From Heterodera schachtii (lineage: Eukaryota; Nematoda; Chromadorea; Rhabditida; Heteroderidae), in contig SIJG01000043.1 in NCBI GenBank assembly GCA_023374025.1, forward strand, positions 440,821-504,820: a stretch of 64,000 nucleotides of DNA. The letters run 5' to 3'. This document shows, piece by piece, positions 33,801-45,426 of this stretch (position 1 is the first letter of the stretch; each line of letters starts with the position of its first letter). Position numbers and translations under genes: made by a program. The notes beneath the pieces were generated by a model, which did no database searches, was not told the DNA's origin, and worked only from the letters and a program-made list of their open reading frames with translations.

Positions 33801-36800
33801 GATGAAATGGAAGAATTCTCGAGAAAATGGACCAAATCAGTGCAGCAATTCAAACGGTTGTTGAAGCATTTGGCCACTGTGAAGCCTCATTTGACCCGGG
33901 AAACGTTGTCGGTGTATGCCGCACGGTGTGCCATTGCTGACATTATGCCAATCATTGCGTCAAACGGGGAGCAAATTCAAGTGAATCACAAAGCCTAAAT
34001 TATTTTAAAATGCCGAATTTCCCCATTCATTCATCAGAATAACATCGTAAACATGGAGATTGAGGAAACGAAGAAAATCATTGGCGAGGATGAGAAGAAA
34101 GCTGAGATTAAGTTTGACAGGGTCACGACTAGAACACTTGACAAACGCCGCGTGGTTTGCACTTCGGTGAGTTTATATAAAACAGATACATATACCGTAT
34201 ATTCTCTAATTATTACCCCGGGGGGATTATTTTTCAACCTCCTCAGAAGGAGGGGGAGGGGGGGGGGGGGTAATTGGAGATGAGGCGATTAATGGAGACA
34301 GGGCGATAATTAGAGAATATACGGTATATGGGTGCCCCACCCCCCGTAATCTATTTTTTTAGCAATTCCGTTTACAAAACAAAATTCGTTGGTTAAATTT
34401 TAAGAAAACTTTTTTTTTTTAATTTCACTAAGAAAAACGTGTTGCGAGTAGGAGGATTTATTAAAAAGTGTTGGTCTCTAGCGATTTGCGTATTTTTTGG
34501 AATTTTTAAATTGGAATTTTTTTACTAATTAAAAGTTTTTAAGTTGTTATAAAGTTTTAATAATAGAATTATTAAACAAAAATGTTTTAAACAATGTCTA
34601 GTAATTCTAAGCACCTGCTAAGAAAAGGATAAAGCAGTCCAAAAATTTTGAAATTTTTTGCATTTTTTTTTTAAATTCACAATAATTTCTATTGCTTTGC
34701 GCCTGGGAAATTTTATTTGTTTTTTTTTCAAATATGCAGAAACGGTGCAGCACCGAAACAGCAAAAACTCTTGGGGGCGAAGTCAAACTGCATAAGAAAG
34801 TGTGCCATGACGGATGCGATACGACGGGAGGCGAAATTCCCAACGAAAGTCTCAAATGGTGCAAGGCGTTTAAAAAAAAGAAAGACATATCGGCACCATT
34901 GCCAGACATATCGGGGTTACCATTGCCATGTCAGTTGCAATTGTGGCTTTTGTGCATGCTGTTGATTGTTAATGGTGAACCGGGTGAAATTTGCAAGGTG
35001 AAATTTTGGGAGACGCTTCGGAATAAAAAAAATCTTAGAAAATTTGAAGCAAAAAAAAAAAAAAAATTTTTTTTAAAAAGTTCCATCGATTTTTTCAAAA
35101 CATAATGATGAAAAACTTTTTTCAAAAAATCGCTGAAAAATTCTTTGAAAATCTTCTTTCTTGGGTCCACTGAATCTTCCCTTCTCTCTTCAATAGACTG
35201 GAAGAGAAAAAATATGCCTAAAAAAGGACTTTCAAGTAATACCAGCAGGGCTCGCAAGTTGTTTTTTTCGAAATAAGGACAAACGAAGTTAATTAAAACT
35301 AAGATTTTGACCCCAAAAATAAGATTTTTTGAAAAAACGGGCGCCGCCGAGAAATTTTTTTTGAAAAATTGAGCTCATTTTGTCAACAGATTTTCACCGA
35401 AAATGACCAATTTTTGCGATTTTGAGCCAATTTTTTAAGAAGAAATAAGCTTTTGTGAGCCGGCGGTGCCGATAGGCGCCGCCAGTAAAAAATTTGAAAA
35501 TTGAGAGTGTAAGGAAGAAGCTGGCTGGACATTTAAAGTGCGGAAAGCGGGGGTTGATAATTTCTTATTGGAGTTTCTTGGTAGCCTTTTTTTTTTTTAC
35601 CTAAAAATGGCATTTTTAAGATTTTTTCTCAAAAATCAGCGAATAAATCATTAAGCAGAAAAAAATTTAAAAAGTTTAGGGGAAGCCTGAAAATAAGAAA
35701 AATCTTAGAAATAAGGACATTTTCAGTTTCTAAGTTCCGGACCCTAATAATAAGGACAAATCTTAGAAATAAGGACACTTGTGAGCCCTGAGTAATACAC
35801 GTACCTTAAACTTTTTTTAATTAAAATTCAATTTAAAGGAATGTGGATGCAACTATAAAGAGCATATGGTCGTGGACACTGAAGATGTCGTGGAAAAGAA
35901 TGTGGTGGCGGACACGGCATTGTTGAAACGGATCAGCGAAAAGCGCAAGGAACTGAGCACGAAAGAGGCATTCAAACGGCAAATGATTGAGGAACGCGAC
36001 TTTTGCTTCAAAGAGGCGGGTGTCATCAAAAGGGGAGAGAGTGCGGGAAAATGTTGGCTTTAAATTAATTGCTTTGGTGTAATTTACATGATTTTAAAAC
36101 CAATTACCGTATTTTCACTAATTATCGCCCCGTCTCCATCAATCCCCCCGTCTCCAATTATCCTCCAGCCCTTTCTGAGGAGGTTGAAAAAATAATCCCC
36201 CCGTCTCCAATTATTTATTTTGAGGCGATGACATTTTTGGGCGACATGTACAAGAAAAATTTTCCACTAAATAAATATGTTTGAAGAATAATTCCCTCGT
36301 CTCCATTAATTCCCCCGTCTCCATTAATCCCCCCGTCTCCAATTACCCCCCCCCCCTTTCTGAGGAGGTTGAAAAATATAGAGAAATACTGTATATCCAA
36401 ATAATTTTTTTAATTTCATTGAGAATGATTTCAGCCGGCCAAATGGTTCTCATTTTTGAAGTCGTCGGCTATGAAGGCATACAACGACAACATGGAGAGA
36501 TACATCGAATTGGCAATTCAAGACGCAGAACTGAGAGAGGATCCAAACAGTGGCCAATCGGACTATGAAGAGCAGAAAAAGAGGACCGACGGCACCCGAG
36601 TCGGTTGATCAGTTTAAGGGCAGAAAAAGCATGGACGACGAACATGGCATTTGGCACAAAAATATTTGCAGGATTTTGTTGTAGAAAAAGAATTTAAAAA
36701 AGTTTCCTGAAGAGAAGACAAAAATTTTTAAAAATTCCAAAAAATGAATATGAACCATTTTAAACAATTTTGTCATTTTTCTCCGATTTTATCACATTTT

Positions 36801-37475
36801 TTGTAGTAGAATTAGTGACGAAATACCAATACAATTTTTTCAGAAATTGTTGGAGTTTTACCGCAAGGAACGCGACATGTTCACCGAGGGATTGGAGAAG
36901 GCTTCCGACAGCGCGGAGGAGTTCAAATTTCCGACCGAAAATGTGGAACAAATTTTTAATGGGCTTTTCGCATTGGAAATCACCGGCAAACAAATGAAAG
37001 CCAATTACGAAACTACGAAGAAGGCGCAGCGAGAGCATCAGCAGCAGTCCAATGCCGAAGCAATGCATGCACAAAATTTGGTCAAGGCAAAGCCAACGAA
37101 ATGCCAAAGTGGTGGGTTGGCGAGAGTCTCGAAGCCCGGGTTTTTGGTGTGCCCGATACCGTTCCACCCTGAATAAAATCATAAATTTTAATTGCCTTCG
37201 TCTTTTAGCGTCCAACCAAAAGGCGATTCAATGCTATTTGGACGAAATGATTGAGAATGGCCAACAACAGCTGGGCCAGGGTTGGGAACCGGACGGAAAG
37301 TGCCGAGTGAGTGGATAAAGGAAAATTTAAGAAATCTTTTATTGGACGTATAATTTATTCCAGCAGGATATCGCCCAATGTCGACATGACTGGTGGAGCG
37401 GAAAGCGAAGGTGAGAAAAAGGGCATTGGTAAAGTAAAAATGCAAATGGCACAACGGTGGATGGGTACTGTATGA
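30861..37475 (+). CDS. P-loop GTPase, left copy, 5'-truncated
   Basis: Exons: 30861-30909, 30966-31108, 31164-31397, 31459-31638, 31820-32080, 32307-32484, 32752-32972, 33451-33543, 33702-33980, 34038-34166, 34740-34997, 35839-36015, 36435-36599, 36844-37111, 37209-37306 and 37367-37475, about 945 codons. Order of motifs: a Cys cluster (PCHLPCP, HFWGCEQCG), CDCGG, Walker A GKTGNGKS (31997-32020), switch II DTPGNGDTRG (32775-32804), NIVFLITHSS, then Cys/His motifs HKKVCHDGC and CGCNYKEH, PAKWFSFLKSSAMKAYND and a coiled C-terminus. This fits the AIG1-like G-domain proteins of fungi and invertebrates with a zinc-binding C-terminal region (I recall DUF8206, unverified). The first two exons of the right copies are absent; homology starts inside the exon for ASAPKR. 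One extra base near 37297 shifts the frame of the last exon. The donor at 36016 is probably GC. Confidence 0.75.
34193..34326. mobile_element. TACCGTA-ended MITE, 134 bp
   Basis: TACCGTATATTCTCTAAT lies at the left and its complement at the right, with a G-run between. It is in a GTPase intron of the left copy; the corresponding right-arm introns lack it, so it inserted after the duplication. Confidence 0.85.
35243..35790. mobile_element. hAT-like element, CAGGGCTCGCAAGT ends, 548 bp
   Basis: Target duplications AGTAATAC lie at 35235-35242 and 35791-35798. The left end is CAGCAGGGCTCGCAAGT and the right end ACTTGTGAGCCCTG. It carries the GC hairpin core near 35460-35485. It is present only in the left GTPase intron. 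Confidence 0.8.
36105..36393. mobile_element. TACCGTA-ended MITE with internal duplication
   Basis: It starts TACCGTATTTTCACTAAT. The right end, ATACTGTA, is degraded. The interior repeats CCCCGTCTCCAATTA blocks. A related element lies at the same intron position in the inner right copy (41737-41913) but not in the outer right copy. Confidence 0.75.
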
Positions 37476-38300
37476 AATTGGAAAATTAATTTAAATTGCC
37501 GGCTTATACGGAATATCCTCTGTGGATAGACCCCAAAAAATGGAACCAAGCAAAACCTTGGCGAGAAACCCATCTGCTGGGGGCTGGGGGACGCCGATCA
37601 AATGCCATTTTAACACATCCAATTGAGTCCCACCAAAAAAAAACAACAAGAAAAGTTAGAGGGGAGTGGATCAGCTTTAAATCACCAAAACCCGTCAATT
37701 AATCATTTATGGATTCTATTATCGTAAATTCTTCTTAGGACCGGTTCAAATTTAAAGTTTTTTAAATTATCTTCAATTTGAAGTTTGTCAATGCATGATG
37801 GATGGCGTCTGGTCGATTTTCCCACCCTTTAGGTCGATTTGTCTCATTGAGAGCTTTCAATTGATACCGTTTTGTCGAGACCAAATAGAACCTATCCAAA
37901 ATTGAAAATTAAATTTTCAATCTTTATCTGTTTCCTTAAATTTTCACAGCACATGTAATTAACTCCGTTGTGAGAATTCGGGCGCGTAAAAGTGCCAACC
38001 ATAGAACCGCTAATTTTTTAAAATTCAATTTGCTTATTTTTAGCTGAATTTTGGGTGTCGTCATTTGCTGCGATGGGTGTCTAAACGGAGTGAATAAATG
38101 CGCGAAGGGCCATTAATTGTTGACAAATTGCTCTTGTTATTTAAATTTTTTTAATTTTATTCAGATAATCTCTCTTTTTTCACAGTTATTTTTATTGGAC
38201 TATCACCTTTGACAATTATTTGTTATTTTTTATACGAAAAAACATACGTTTTTTATGCATTTTATGAATGGACAGTTTTTACTGTATTGTTTTTGATATA

Positions 38301-39939
38301 AATATCATTTAAAAATTGACTTTCAAATAAAATTATGAAAAATAAAAAATTGTTAATCAATAAAATATTTATTTACGCATTTCATCAAAATAATTAATAT
38401 ATTTCCTTGTCAGATTTAGTAAATGCATTCAACTATTTTTATTTTACCACCTTAATTTATCTGCTACTTAAAAGTTATAAATTTCATTTGATTTGGAAAA
38501 TTTTTACTGACACTAAGGCAAGCACAATAACCATGAATAAATTTATATTGAATATTTATTAATAGGGCTACGATTTATAGTTGCTAAAAACTGCCAAAAT
38601 AATTAGTTTTTAGTTTCTAAAAAACTTCAAAAATAGTTGCCAAAAATGGGTAAATAGTTTCTGAAAAAGTTCCATATTTAGGGGTGTAAAATCGTAAAAA
38701 TTTACCAAAAAAGAGTACAAAATTAAGCCAAATCAGTATTGAGGTAAATATTTTTAAAATCACAAATTTTTGTTTTGTGAAATTTTTCATTTCTTACGGG
38801 TGTGTTTTTGAAAAAATTTTCGGGTCGATTGATAAGGGTTTATTTTTCGTTTTTATTGCATTTTTGTTAACAAATTTTGGCAAACAAAACCAAAATAGTT
38901 GAAAATAGTTTTTTTTTTTAATTTTATAGTTTTTTAGTTTCTAAAAATAAAAAACTAGAAAATAGTTGCTAATAACTCGAAAAGTAGCTTAACAACCGCT
39001 GAAAAAAACATGTTTTTCGTGCATTTCAGGCTACGGGGAGCTCAGAAAAAAATAGGTAAAAACTTAAAAATATTATTTTTATGTTGAATAAATAATAAAG
39101 TATTTATGAACTTCAAATTTTAATATTTGCCCTGTGGCGCCTTTCGGCACCAACAGCCCCTAAAAAATTCTTTAAGTTCTGGGGAATTCGTAATTTTAAT
39201 TTTGGATGGCGCCACTTTTACCCCCCCCCCCCTTTAAATATATAACCTCGTTCACTTTTTGAGTCCAACCAACTATAATAATAGAGGAAAACGAAAATGT
39301 ACGGTTTGTTTTGAAATTGACAGAAATATAGTAAAAATTTCAATTACTATTTTTTGCCACTTTGGTCTTCATTCTTGAAAATTTTTGTGTATTTTAATCA
39401 ATTTTGTTAAGAAATTGCTTAAAATTTCAAAAAAATCTACTGAAAATTTTTTATTTTGGGTTTCGGGGGTGAGGGGGGGGGGCGCTAAGCCCGATAGGGG
39501 TCAACTCCGTCTGGCCAACTCCGTCTCAGCAATGTTCAAAAAGCTATAACTTTTTTCTTTGTTAACCAAACATTACAAGCATGGTATCATTCGAAAGCCC
39601 TACATGTTTAGAAGATATTTATAAGCTATTTCTCAGTGATTGATCAGCTCTCAAAAAAGTTGTCAGTTGAAAACCGCAAAAAGGCAGAATTTTTTCGATG
39701 TTTTTTATCTCTATCTTTTTTTTTGTAGTTCGAAATTCTCTGTAATTTTTAGTAGGTTTATAGAGTATGCCCTTGCTTCAATGGCATTTCTTATTGTTAG
39801 AAAAAAATCCTGGAGTCAAAATTGAATTAGTGACTGCTGGACCAATAAAAACAACGATTATTTATTGTTGCCTGATTTCGATTGAATTGGATCTTTAACT
39901 TATAACTCAGATTTCATATGGAGTAAAAAAAATTGTCCA
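38301..39939. other. Spacer at the centre of the inverted duplication
   Basis: It is single-copy relative to the arms. It contains a hAT-like relic starting TAGGGCTACGATTTATAG at 38563, with TAGTTTCTAAAAA repeats to about 39050. A hairpin-core relic lies near 39125-39155, a C-run near 39222 and a G-run near 39474. A conserved dispersed motif (AAGCTATAACTTTTTTC then GGTATCATTCGAAAG) lies at about 39540-39600. No gene is seen. Confidence 0.6.
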
Positions 39940-41736
39940 TTCATAAAAATGTATAAAAACGTATATTTTTCTTACAAAGAATAACAAATAATTGTCAAAA
40001 ATGAAGGGTCGAATAAAAATAACTGTGAAAAGAGGTCTGAAAAAATAAATAATTTAATGAATAAAAGCAATTTGTCAACATATATAATGGCCCTTCCTTC
40101 TCCGATCCGCCGCGCATTCATTCACTCCGTTTAGACATCGGCCACATCAGTTGACGATGCCAACCCAAATTCAGCTAAAAATAGGCAAATTGGACTAAAA
40201 CAAATTAACGGTTCTATGGTTGGCACTTTAGGCACCCAATCGGCATTTAATCCCGACAAAAATGTACCAATCGAAAGCTCTCAATGAGATAAATTGACCT
40301 AATAAGGGTTGCAAAAAAAGCGGGTTCAACCCGCTCATTGAAAACATTGTTTTAAATTAAGAAATTTTTGGGTTCGTTTTTCCGATTTCTTACGGCACAC
40401 ATTCGCTGTGCCATTTGCATTTTTAACTTTACCAATGCCCTTTTCTCACGTTCGCTTTCCCCTCCACCAGTCATGCCAACATTGGACGATGCCCTGGAAA
40501 AATTATACTTTTCAATAAAATATTTCATAAATTTTCCGTTATCAACCCACTCGGCACTTTCGTCCACTTTACAACCCTGGCCCAGCTGTTGTTGGCCTTT
40601 CTCAGTCATTTCGTCCAAATAGCACTGAATCGCTTTTTGGTTGGATGCTAAATATGAAAGCAATTAAAATAAAATAGCAAATTAAATAATTCATTGAACG
40701 GCACTGGGAAATTTTTTTCAATTAAATGAAAGTAAGAAAATTGGGTTACACCCCAAAATCTCGCCGCCGGAATCTCGCCGGGACAAAATTATGAAAATTT
40801 CAAAAAAAAAAAAAATAATTTGTTGTTTTTTTTGGAAAATTTTTCGAAAAAACAGTAATTTATCATATAAAATTTGCAAATTGCTTAAAATTTTTAAATT
40901 TTTTTAAAATTTTCTTTGTTAAAGATTTTCTAAGAATTTTTTCCTTGAAGAATTTCTAAGTTCGAAAAAAAAATTTTGAAAATTTCGGTGGCGAGATTTT
41001 GTCCCGTCCCCGAAATTGACGCTTTTTTCCGTGTGGAACGGTATCGGGCACACCAAAAACCCGGGCTTCGAGACTCTCGTCAACCCACCACTTTGGCATT
41101 TCGTTGGCTTTGCCTTGACCAAATTTTGTGCATGCATTGCTTCGGCATTGGATTGCTTCTGATGCTCTCGCTGCGCCTCCTTCGTCGTTTCGTAATTGGC
41201 CTTCATTTGCTTGCCGGTGATTTCCAATGCGAAAAGTCCATTAAAAATTTGTTCCACATTTTCGGTCGGAAATTTGAACTCCTCCACGTTGTCGGAAGCC
41301 TTCTCCAATCCCTCGGTGAACATGTCGCGTTCTTTGCGGTAAAACTCCAACAATTTCTGAAAAAATGTGATAAGACCGGAGAAAAAATACCAAAATTGTT
41401 TAAAACGGTTCATATTCCAAGGAATTACCGTAATCTCCTCATAAAAAATTCAATTTTTGTTTCCCTATACAAAACTTATTCGTATTTTTTATCCAAATTA
41501 AAAGCGTTTTTTTTTTGCCCCTAAACTGATCAACCGACTCGGGTGCCGTCGGTCCTCTTTTTCTGCTCTTCGTAGTCCGATTGGCCTTCGTTGGAAGTTT
41601 CTTTCAGCTCTGCGTCTTGAATTGCCAATTCGATGTATCTCTCCATGTTGTCGTTATATGCTTTCATAGCCGACGACTTCAGAAAGGAGAACCATTTGGC
41701 CGGCTGAAATAATTTTTCGGAAATTAAGAAAATTTA

Positions 41737-41913
41737 TACCGTTTTTTCTCTAATTATCACCCGGGGGGGGGGATTATTTTTGAACCTACTCAGAAAGGGA
41801 GATGATTATCAGATACGGGGGGATAAATGGAGACGGGAAATCATTTTTCAAGCTCCTCATAAAGGGGAAGGGGGATAATTGGAGACGGGGCGATAATTAG
41901 TGAAAATACGGTA
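41737..41913. mobile_element. TACCGTA-ended MITE, 177 bp
   Basis: The inverted ends match TACCGTATTTTCACTAAT; the left tip is slightly altered. It lies in the intron equivalent to that holding 36105-36393, with matching flanks, so the insertion predates the split of these two copies. Confidence 0.8.
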
Positions 41914-42474
41914 ATCGGTTTTTGAAATCATTAAAGCCAATAATTTCCCGAACTCTCTCCCATATCGTTGACCCACCTCTTTGAAGCAAAAGTCGCGTTC
42001 CTCAATCAGTTGCTGTTTGAATGCTTCTTTCGTGCTCAGTTCCTTGCGCTTTTCGCTGATCCGTGCCAACAGTGCCGTGTCCGCCACCACATTCTTTTCC
42101 ACGACATCTTCAGTGTCCACGACCATATGCTCTTTATAGCTGCACCCGCAATTCTTTAAATTTACAATTTTAATAAACGAAAAACATTTTTCGCCTTTAT
42201 CACATTTTAGTGTTTTTGGGTATTTAGACTGGTCTTGTGCATATCGGGAGCAGTTTGTACCCCCCCCCCCCCCGTATCAGTTCCCCCCTCATCGTTTCCC
42301 ATCAAGAAATTTTGATTAAATTTTTTTTGCTAACTTAGAAATTTTTCAAGAAAAAATCAAAAAATGCTTTTTATAAGAAAATTCTAAGAAAAAATGCATG
42401 TCAGAAGCATAATTTCTAAGAAAAAATGCATGTCAGAAGAAGGCACAATTTCTAAAAAAAATGCATGTCAGAAG

Positions 42475-42819
42475 GGTGCCCCGATATTTGCGGTCCAGAC
42501 ATTTCGGCCCGACTTTTGCGGCCCTGACTTTTGCGCCTATGTCCAAAATCGGACTCAAAGTTGAATTTTTTCAAGCCCTGATAGCGCCTAATTAGCATTA
42601 AAATTAAGAAAACATGATCTTTTGGTTCATTATGTTCAATAATTTGTTGTTTGGAAATTTTTAATTTTTCAAAAAATTTTTGAAAATCAATTGATCGGAT
42701 ACAATCACTTTCAATCGCTTATTTAAAGCTGTTTATACGATATGGGATCGAAAAAACTTAATTTCGAACCCGATTTTGTACAAAGGCGCAAATGTCTGGG
42801 CCGCAAATGTCGGGACACG
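42475..42819. mobile_element. hAT-like element with TTTGCGGCC repeats, 345 bp
   Basis: Target duplications GTCAGAAG lie at 42467-42474 and 42820-42827. The left side carries ATTTGCGGTCC and TTTTGCGGCCC; the right carries GGGCCGCAAATGTC. Upstream (42390-42480) the words ATGCATGTCAGAAG and AATTTCTAAG recur three times. It is found only in the inner right GTPase copy. Confidence 0.7.
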
Positions 42820-43161
42820 GTCAGAAGCACAATTTTTGAGGTGTAAAAAATTCGAAAGCGTCTCCCAAAATGTCACACCTTGCAATTTTCACCCGGTTCA
42901 CCATCAACAATCCATGACCAAAACAAAAAGTGCCTTCTGCTTCTGTCTCTCTTTCTAAACGCCTTGCACCATTTGAGCTTTCCGTTGGGCATTTCGCCTC
43001 CCGTCGTATTGCACCCGTCATGGCACACTTTCTTATGCAATTTGACTTCGGCCCCAAGAGTTTTTGCAGTTTCAGTACACCGTTTCTGCACGTTAAAAAA
43101 ATAAAATTTCCCGGGCGCAAAGTAACAAAAAAAAAAACAGCAGCCCTCAATCCATAGAAAC

Positions 43162-43434
43162 GGCATCCGTTAAATGCGTCAGTGGAAAATGCGTGAGTAG
43201 AAAATGTGTAAGTGAAAATTTTATTGTCATAAAAATAATTCATTGGGTTTTGGGGGTCATTGATCACGTATTCGGTATTCATTTCGGCCATTTCCAAACC
43301 CCGGACCCGAATTCGAACAAAAAGTCGAAAGTCCAAATTTTTTTAATTTGGTTTTTATATTACAATACTTAATGCTACAGAAACTTATTTTAAAATATTT
43401 GTACTGACGCATTTTCCGGTTACGATAGAAACTA
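43162..43434. mobile_element. Fold-back MITE with GTCAGTGGAAAATGC units, 273 bp
   Basis: Target duplications ATAGAAAC lie at 43154-43161 and 43435-43442. The left end carries AAATGCGTCAGTGGAAAATG and the right GTACTGACGCATTTTCC. The layout resembles the element at 26541-27014. Confidence 0.75.
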
Positions 43435-45309
43435 TTGGTTAATTTTTTAAATGCAAAATTCAAAATTAAGGACTCGGTAAGTAACTTTTGACGAGTGCGG
43501 CCGACCGCTTCCTTTTTGGATTGCTTTATCTGTTTTTGCAGCTTGGAGGGGTGGGGGGGGGGGGGGAGGCGCCATACTTCTTTTTTAGAAAAACTCACCG
43601 AAGTGCAAACCACACGGCGTCTGCCAAGTGATTTATACGTGACCCTGTCAAACTTAATCTCGGCTTTTTTCTCATCCTCGCCAATGGTTTTCTTCGTTTC
43701 GTCAATCTCCATGTTTACGATGTTATTCTGATGAATGAATGGGGAAATTCGGCATTTTAAAACAATTAGGCTGTGTGATTCACTTGAATTTGCTCCCCAT
43801 TTGACGCAATGATTGGCATAATGTCAGCAATGGCACAACGCGCGGCATACACCGACAATGTTTCCCGAGTCAAATGGGGCTTCACAGTGGCCAAATGCTT
43901 CATCAACCGTTTGAATTGCCGCACTGATTTGGTCCACTTTCTGGAGAATTCTTCCATTTCCCCCTCGTCATATTCGACACCCTTCGCTTTGATCAAACAA
44001 AGCGCTTCAAACGGGGCATTGTCAAAGGAGAACACGTTGCTTTCGTTCAATGGAATTTTCACCTGGATAACGAGGGGATGAAGCCGGATAATGAGTAATT
44101 GCTGTGACAAAAATAGTGTTATTTAGAAATTTTGAGAAATTCTTATGGCTTTTGGTATAAGAGTCCATCAAAAATCTTGCCGTATGTGCATGGGCATTTA
44201 AAAACGGCGCCGTAATTACATTAAATACTTACGCCGGCCTTTTCTTCAATCGGTTTGAGCAGCCTGCGCAACAGGGCAATTGTCTTTCCCGAGCCCGACG
44301 AATGGGTGATCAGAAAAACGATGTTCTGCAAAATTGTGAACAAATGAAAAAAGTTGGATTTGTTGATGCCGTCAAAGGGGGAAAGAAATCATAATAATTG
44401 AGCATTTTAGACAAAATTTGACTAAGAAGCCGGCATTTTTCAAATTTTTGCTCTAAAATGAAATTTTTATTGAAACATTGATGACTTTCAATTGGTTTCC
44501 TTGTATTGAAGCCGATTTTGAACCAAAAATGCGAAACTCAAAAATCTGAAGTTTCGACTTTTTGTTCGAAATTGGTAGAAATGGACACCAAATTAGTGAT
44601 CAGCAGCGACCCAGAAACCCATTTGAAACATGTTTTCATGATTTGGAAAAAGAAAAATATCTTGCAAAAAATGGTGATCAGTTTTTCGACCTGTGCCACA
44701 TTTTTGTGGAGATTGCTCAGAAGACCGTTGATGCAGTAATTGAAGGAAGCGTCGGCACGGTTGTCATTCTCTTTCAGTACAATGCCGACGCCATGCAACG
44801 CATCATAGCCACGGAGGAAGCCGAACGTGTTGGCCATGTTTTGGTTGTCCATTTCGGTGCCACGCGTGTCGCCATTGCCCGCCGTGTCAATGACACAACA
44901 GAATTGCCCATCTGAGATTGTGAAGTCTGTTCATTGAGTAATTAAAAATCAAAAATTAATCGGTTGTAAATTTGTTAAAAATTGTGTCCCAAATAGTGCA
45001 TTAAATGCCTATTTAGGCACCAGAAATTATACGGAAAAAGCCTTTTTGACTTTTTTCTATATCTGGTCTAAAAATAATATTTTAAGAATTTTCCCCAAGT
45101 CGTAAGACCTTCCGTTGGTGGGATAAAGTACGATTTGGAAATTTGTGTCTGCGACTCGCCAGCCTCACGACATTCGCCGGCACCTCCCAATCCAATCTCG
45201 ATTGGCACCGAATCTCCATTTTCATCATAGGTTTCTTTGGAGTACAAAGCAGCGGCAAGACCATCGAAATTGGCAGGTTGGGCCAACTTAAATGTGCAAT
45301 TGTTAAAAC

Positions 45310-45426
45310 TAGGGTAGGTCGGGACCGGGACTTTTTGGCTGGGAAAACCGGGAATTTCCCGATCTCGGTCAAACGGGACTTCGGACTCAGTTGTCCGTGT
45401 TTCGGTCCCGGTCCCGACCTAGCCTA
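45310..45426. mobile_element. CGGGACCGGGA-family MITE, 117 bp
   Basis: Perfect duplications GTTAAAAC lie at 45302-45309 and 45427-45434. The left end is TAGGGTAGGTCGGGACCGGG and the right is the complement of TAGGCTAGGTCGGGACCGGG. It is in a GTPase intron of the inner right copy; the left copy has an empty site. Confidence 0.9.

Larger units (their letters stand above)
22862..38300 (+). repeat. Left arm of the large inverted duplication
   Basis: Gene A exons 8-15, the GTPase gene and 3' flanking sequence recur in the same order and opposite orientation in 39940-63980. The outer limit is near TAGGGTTTAATTC at 22869; the inner limit is near 38300. The arm lacks the 5' GTPase exons and one GTPase copy found on the right. 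Confidence 0.9.
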
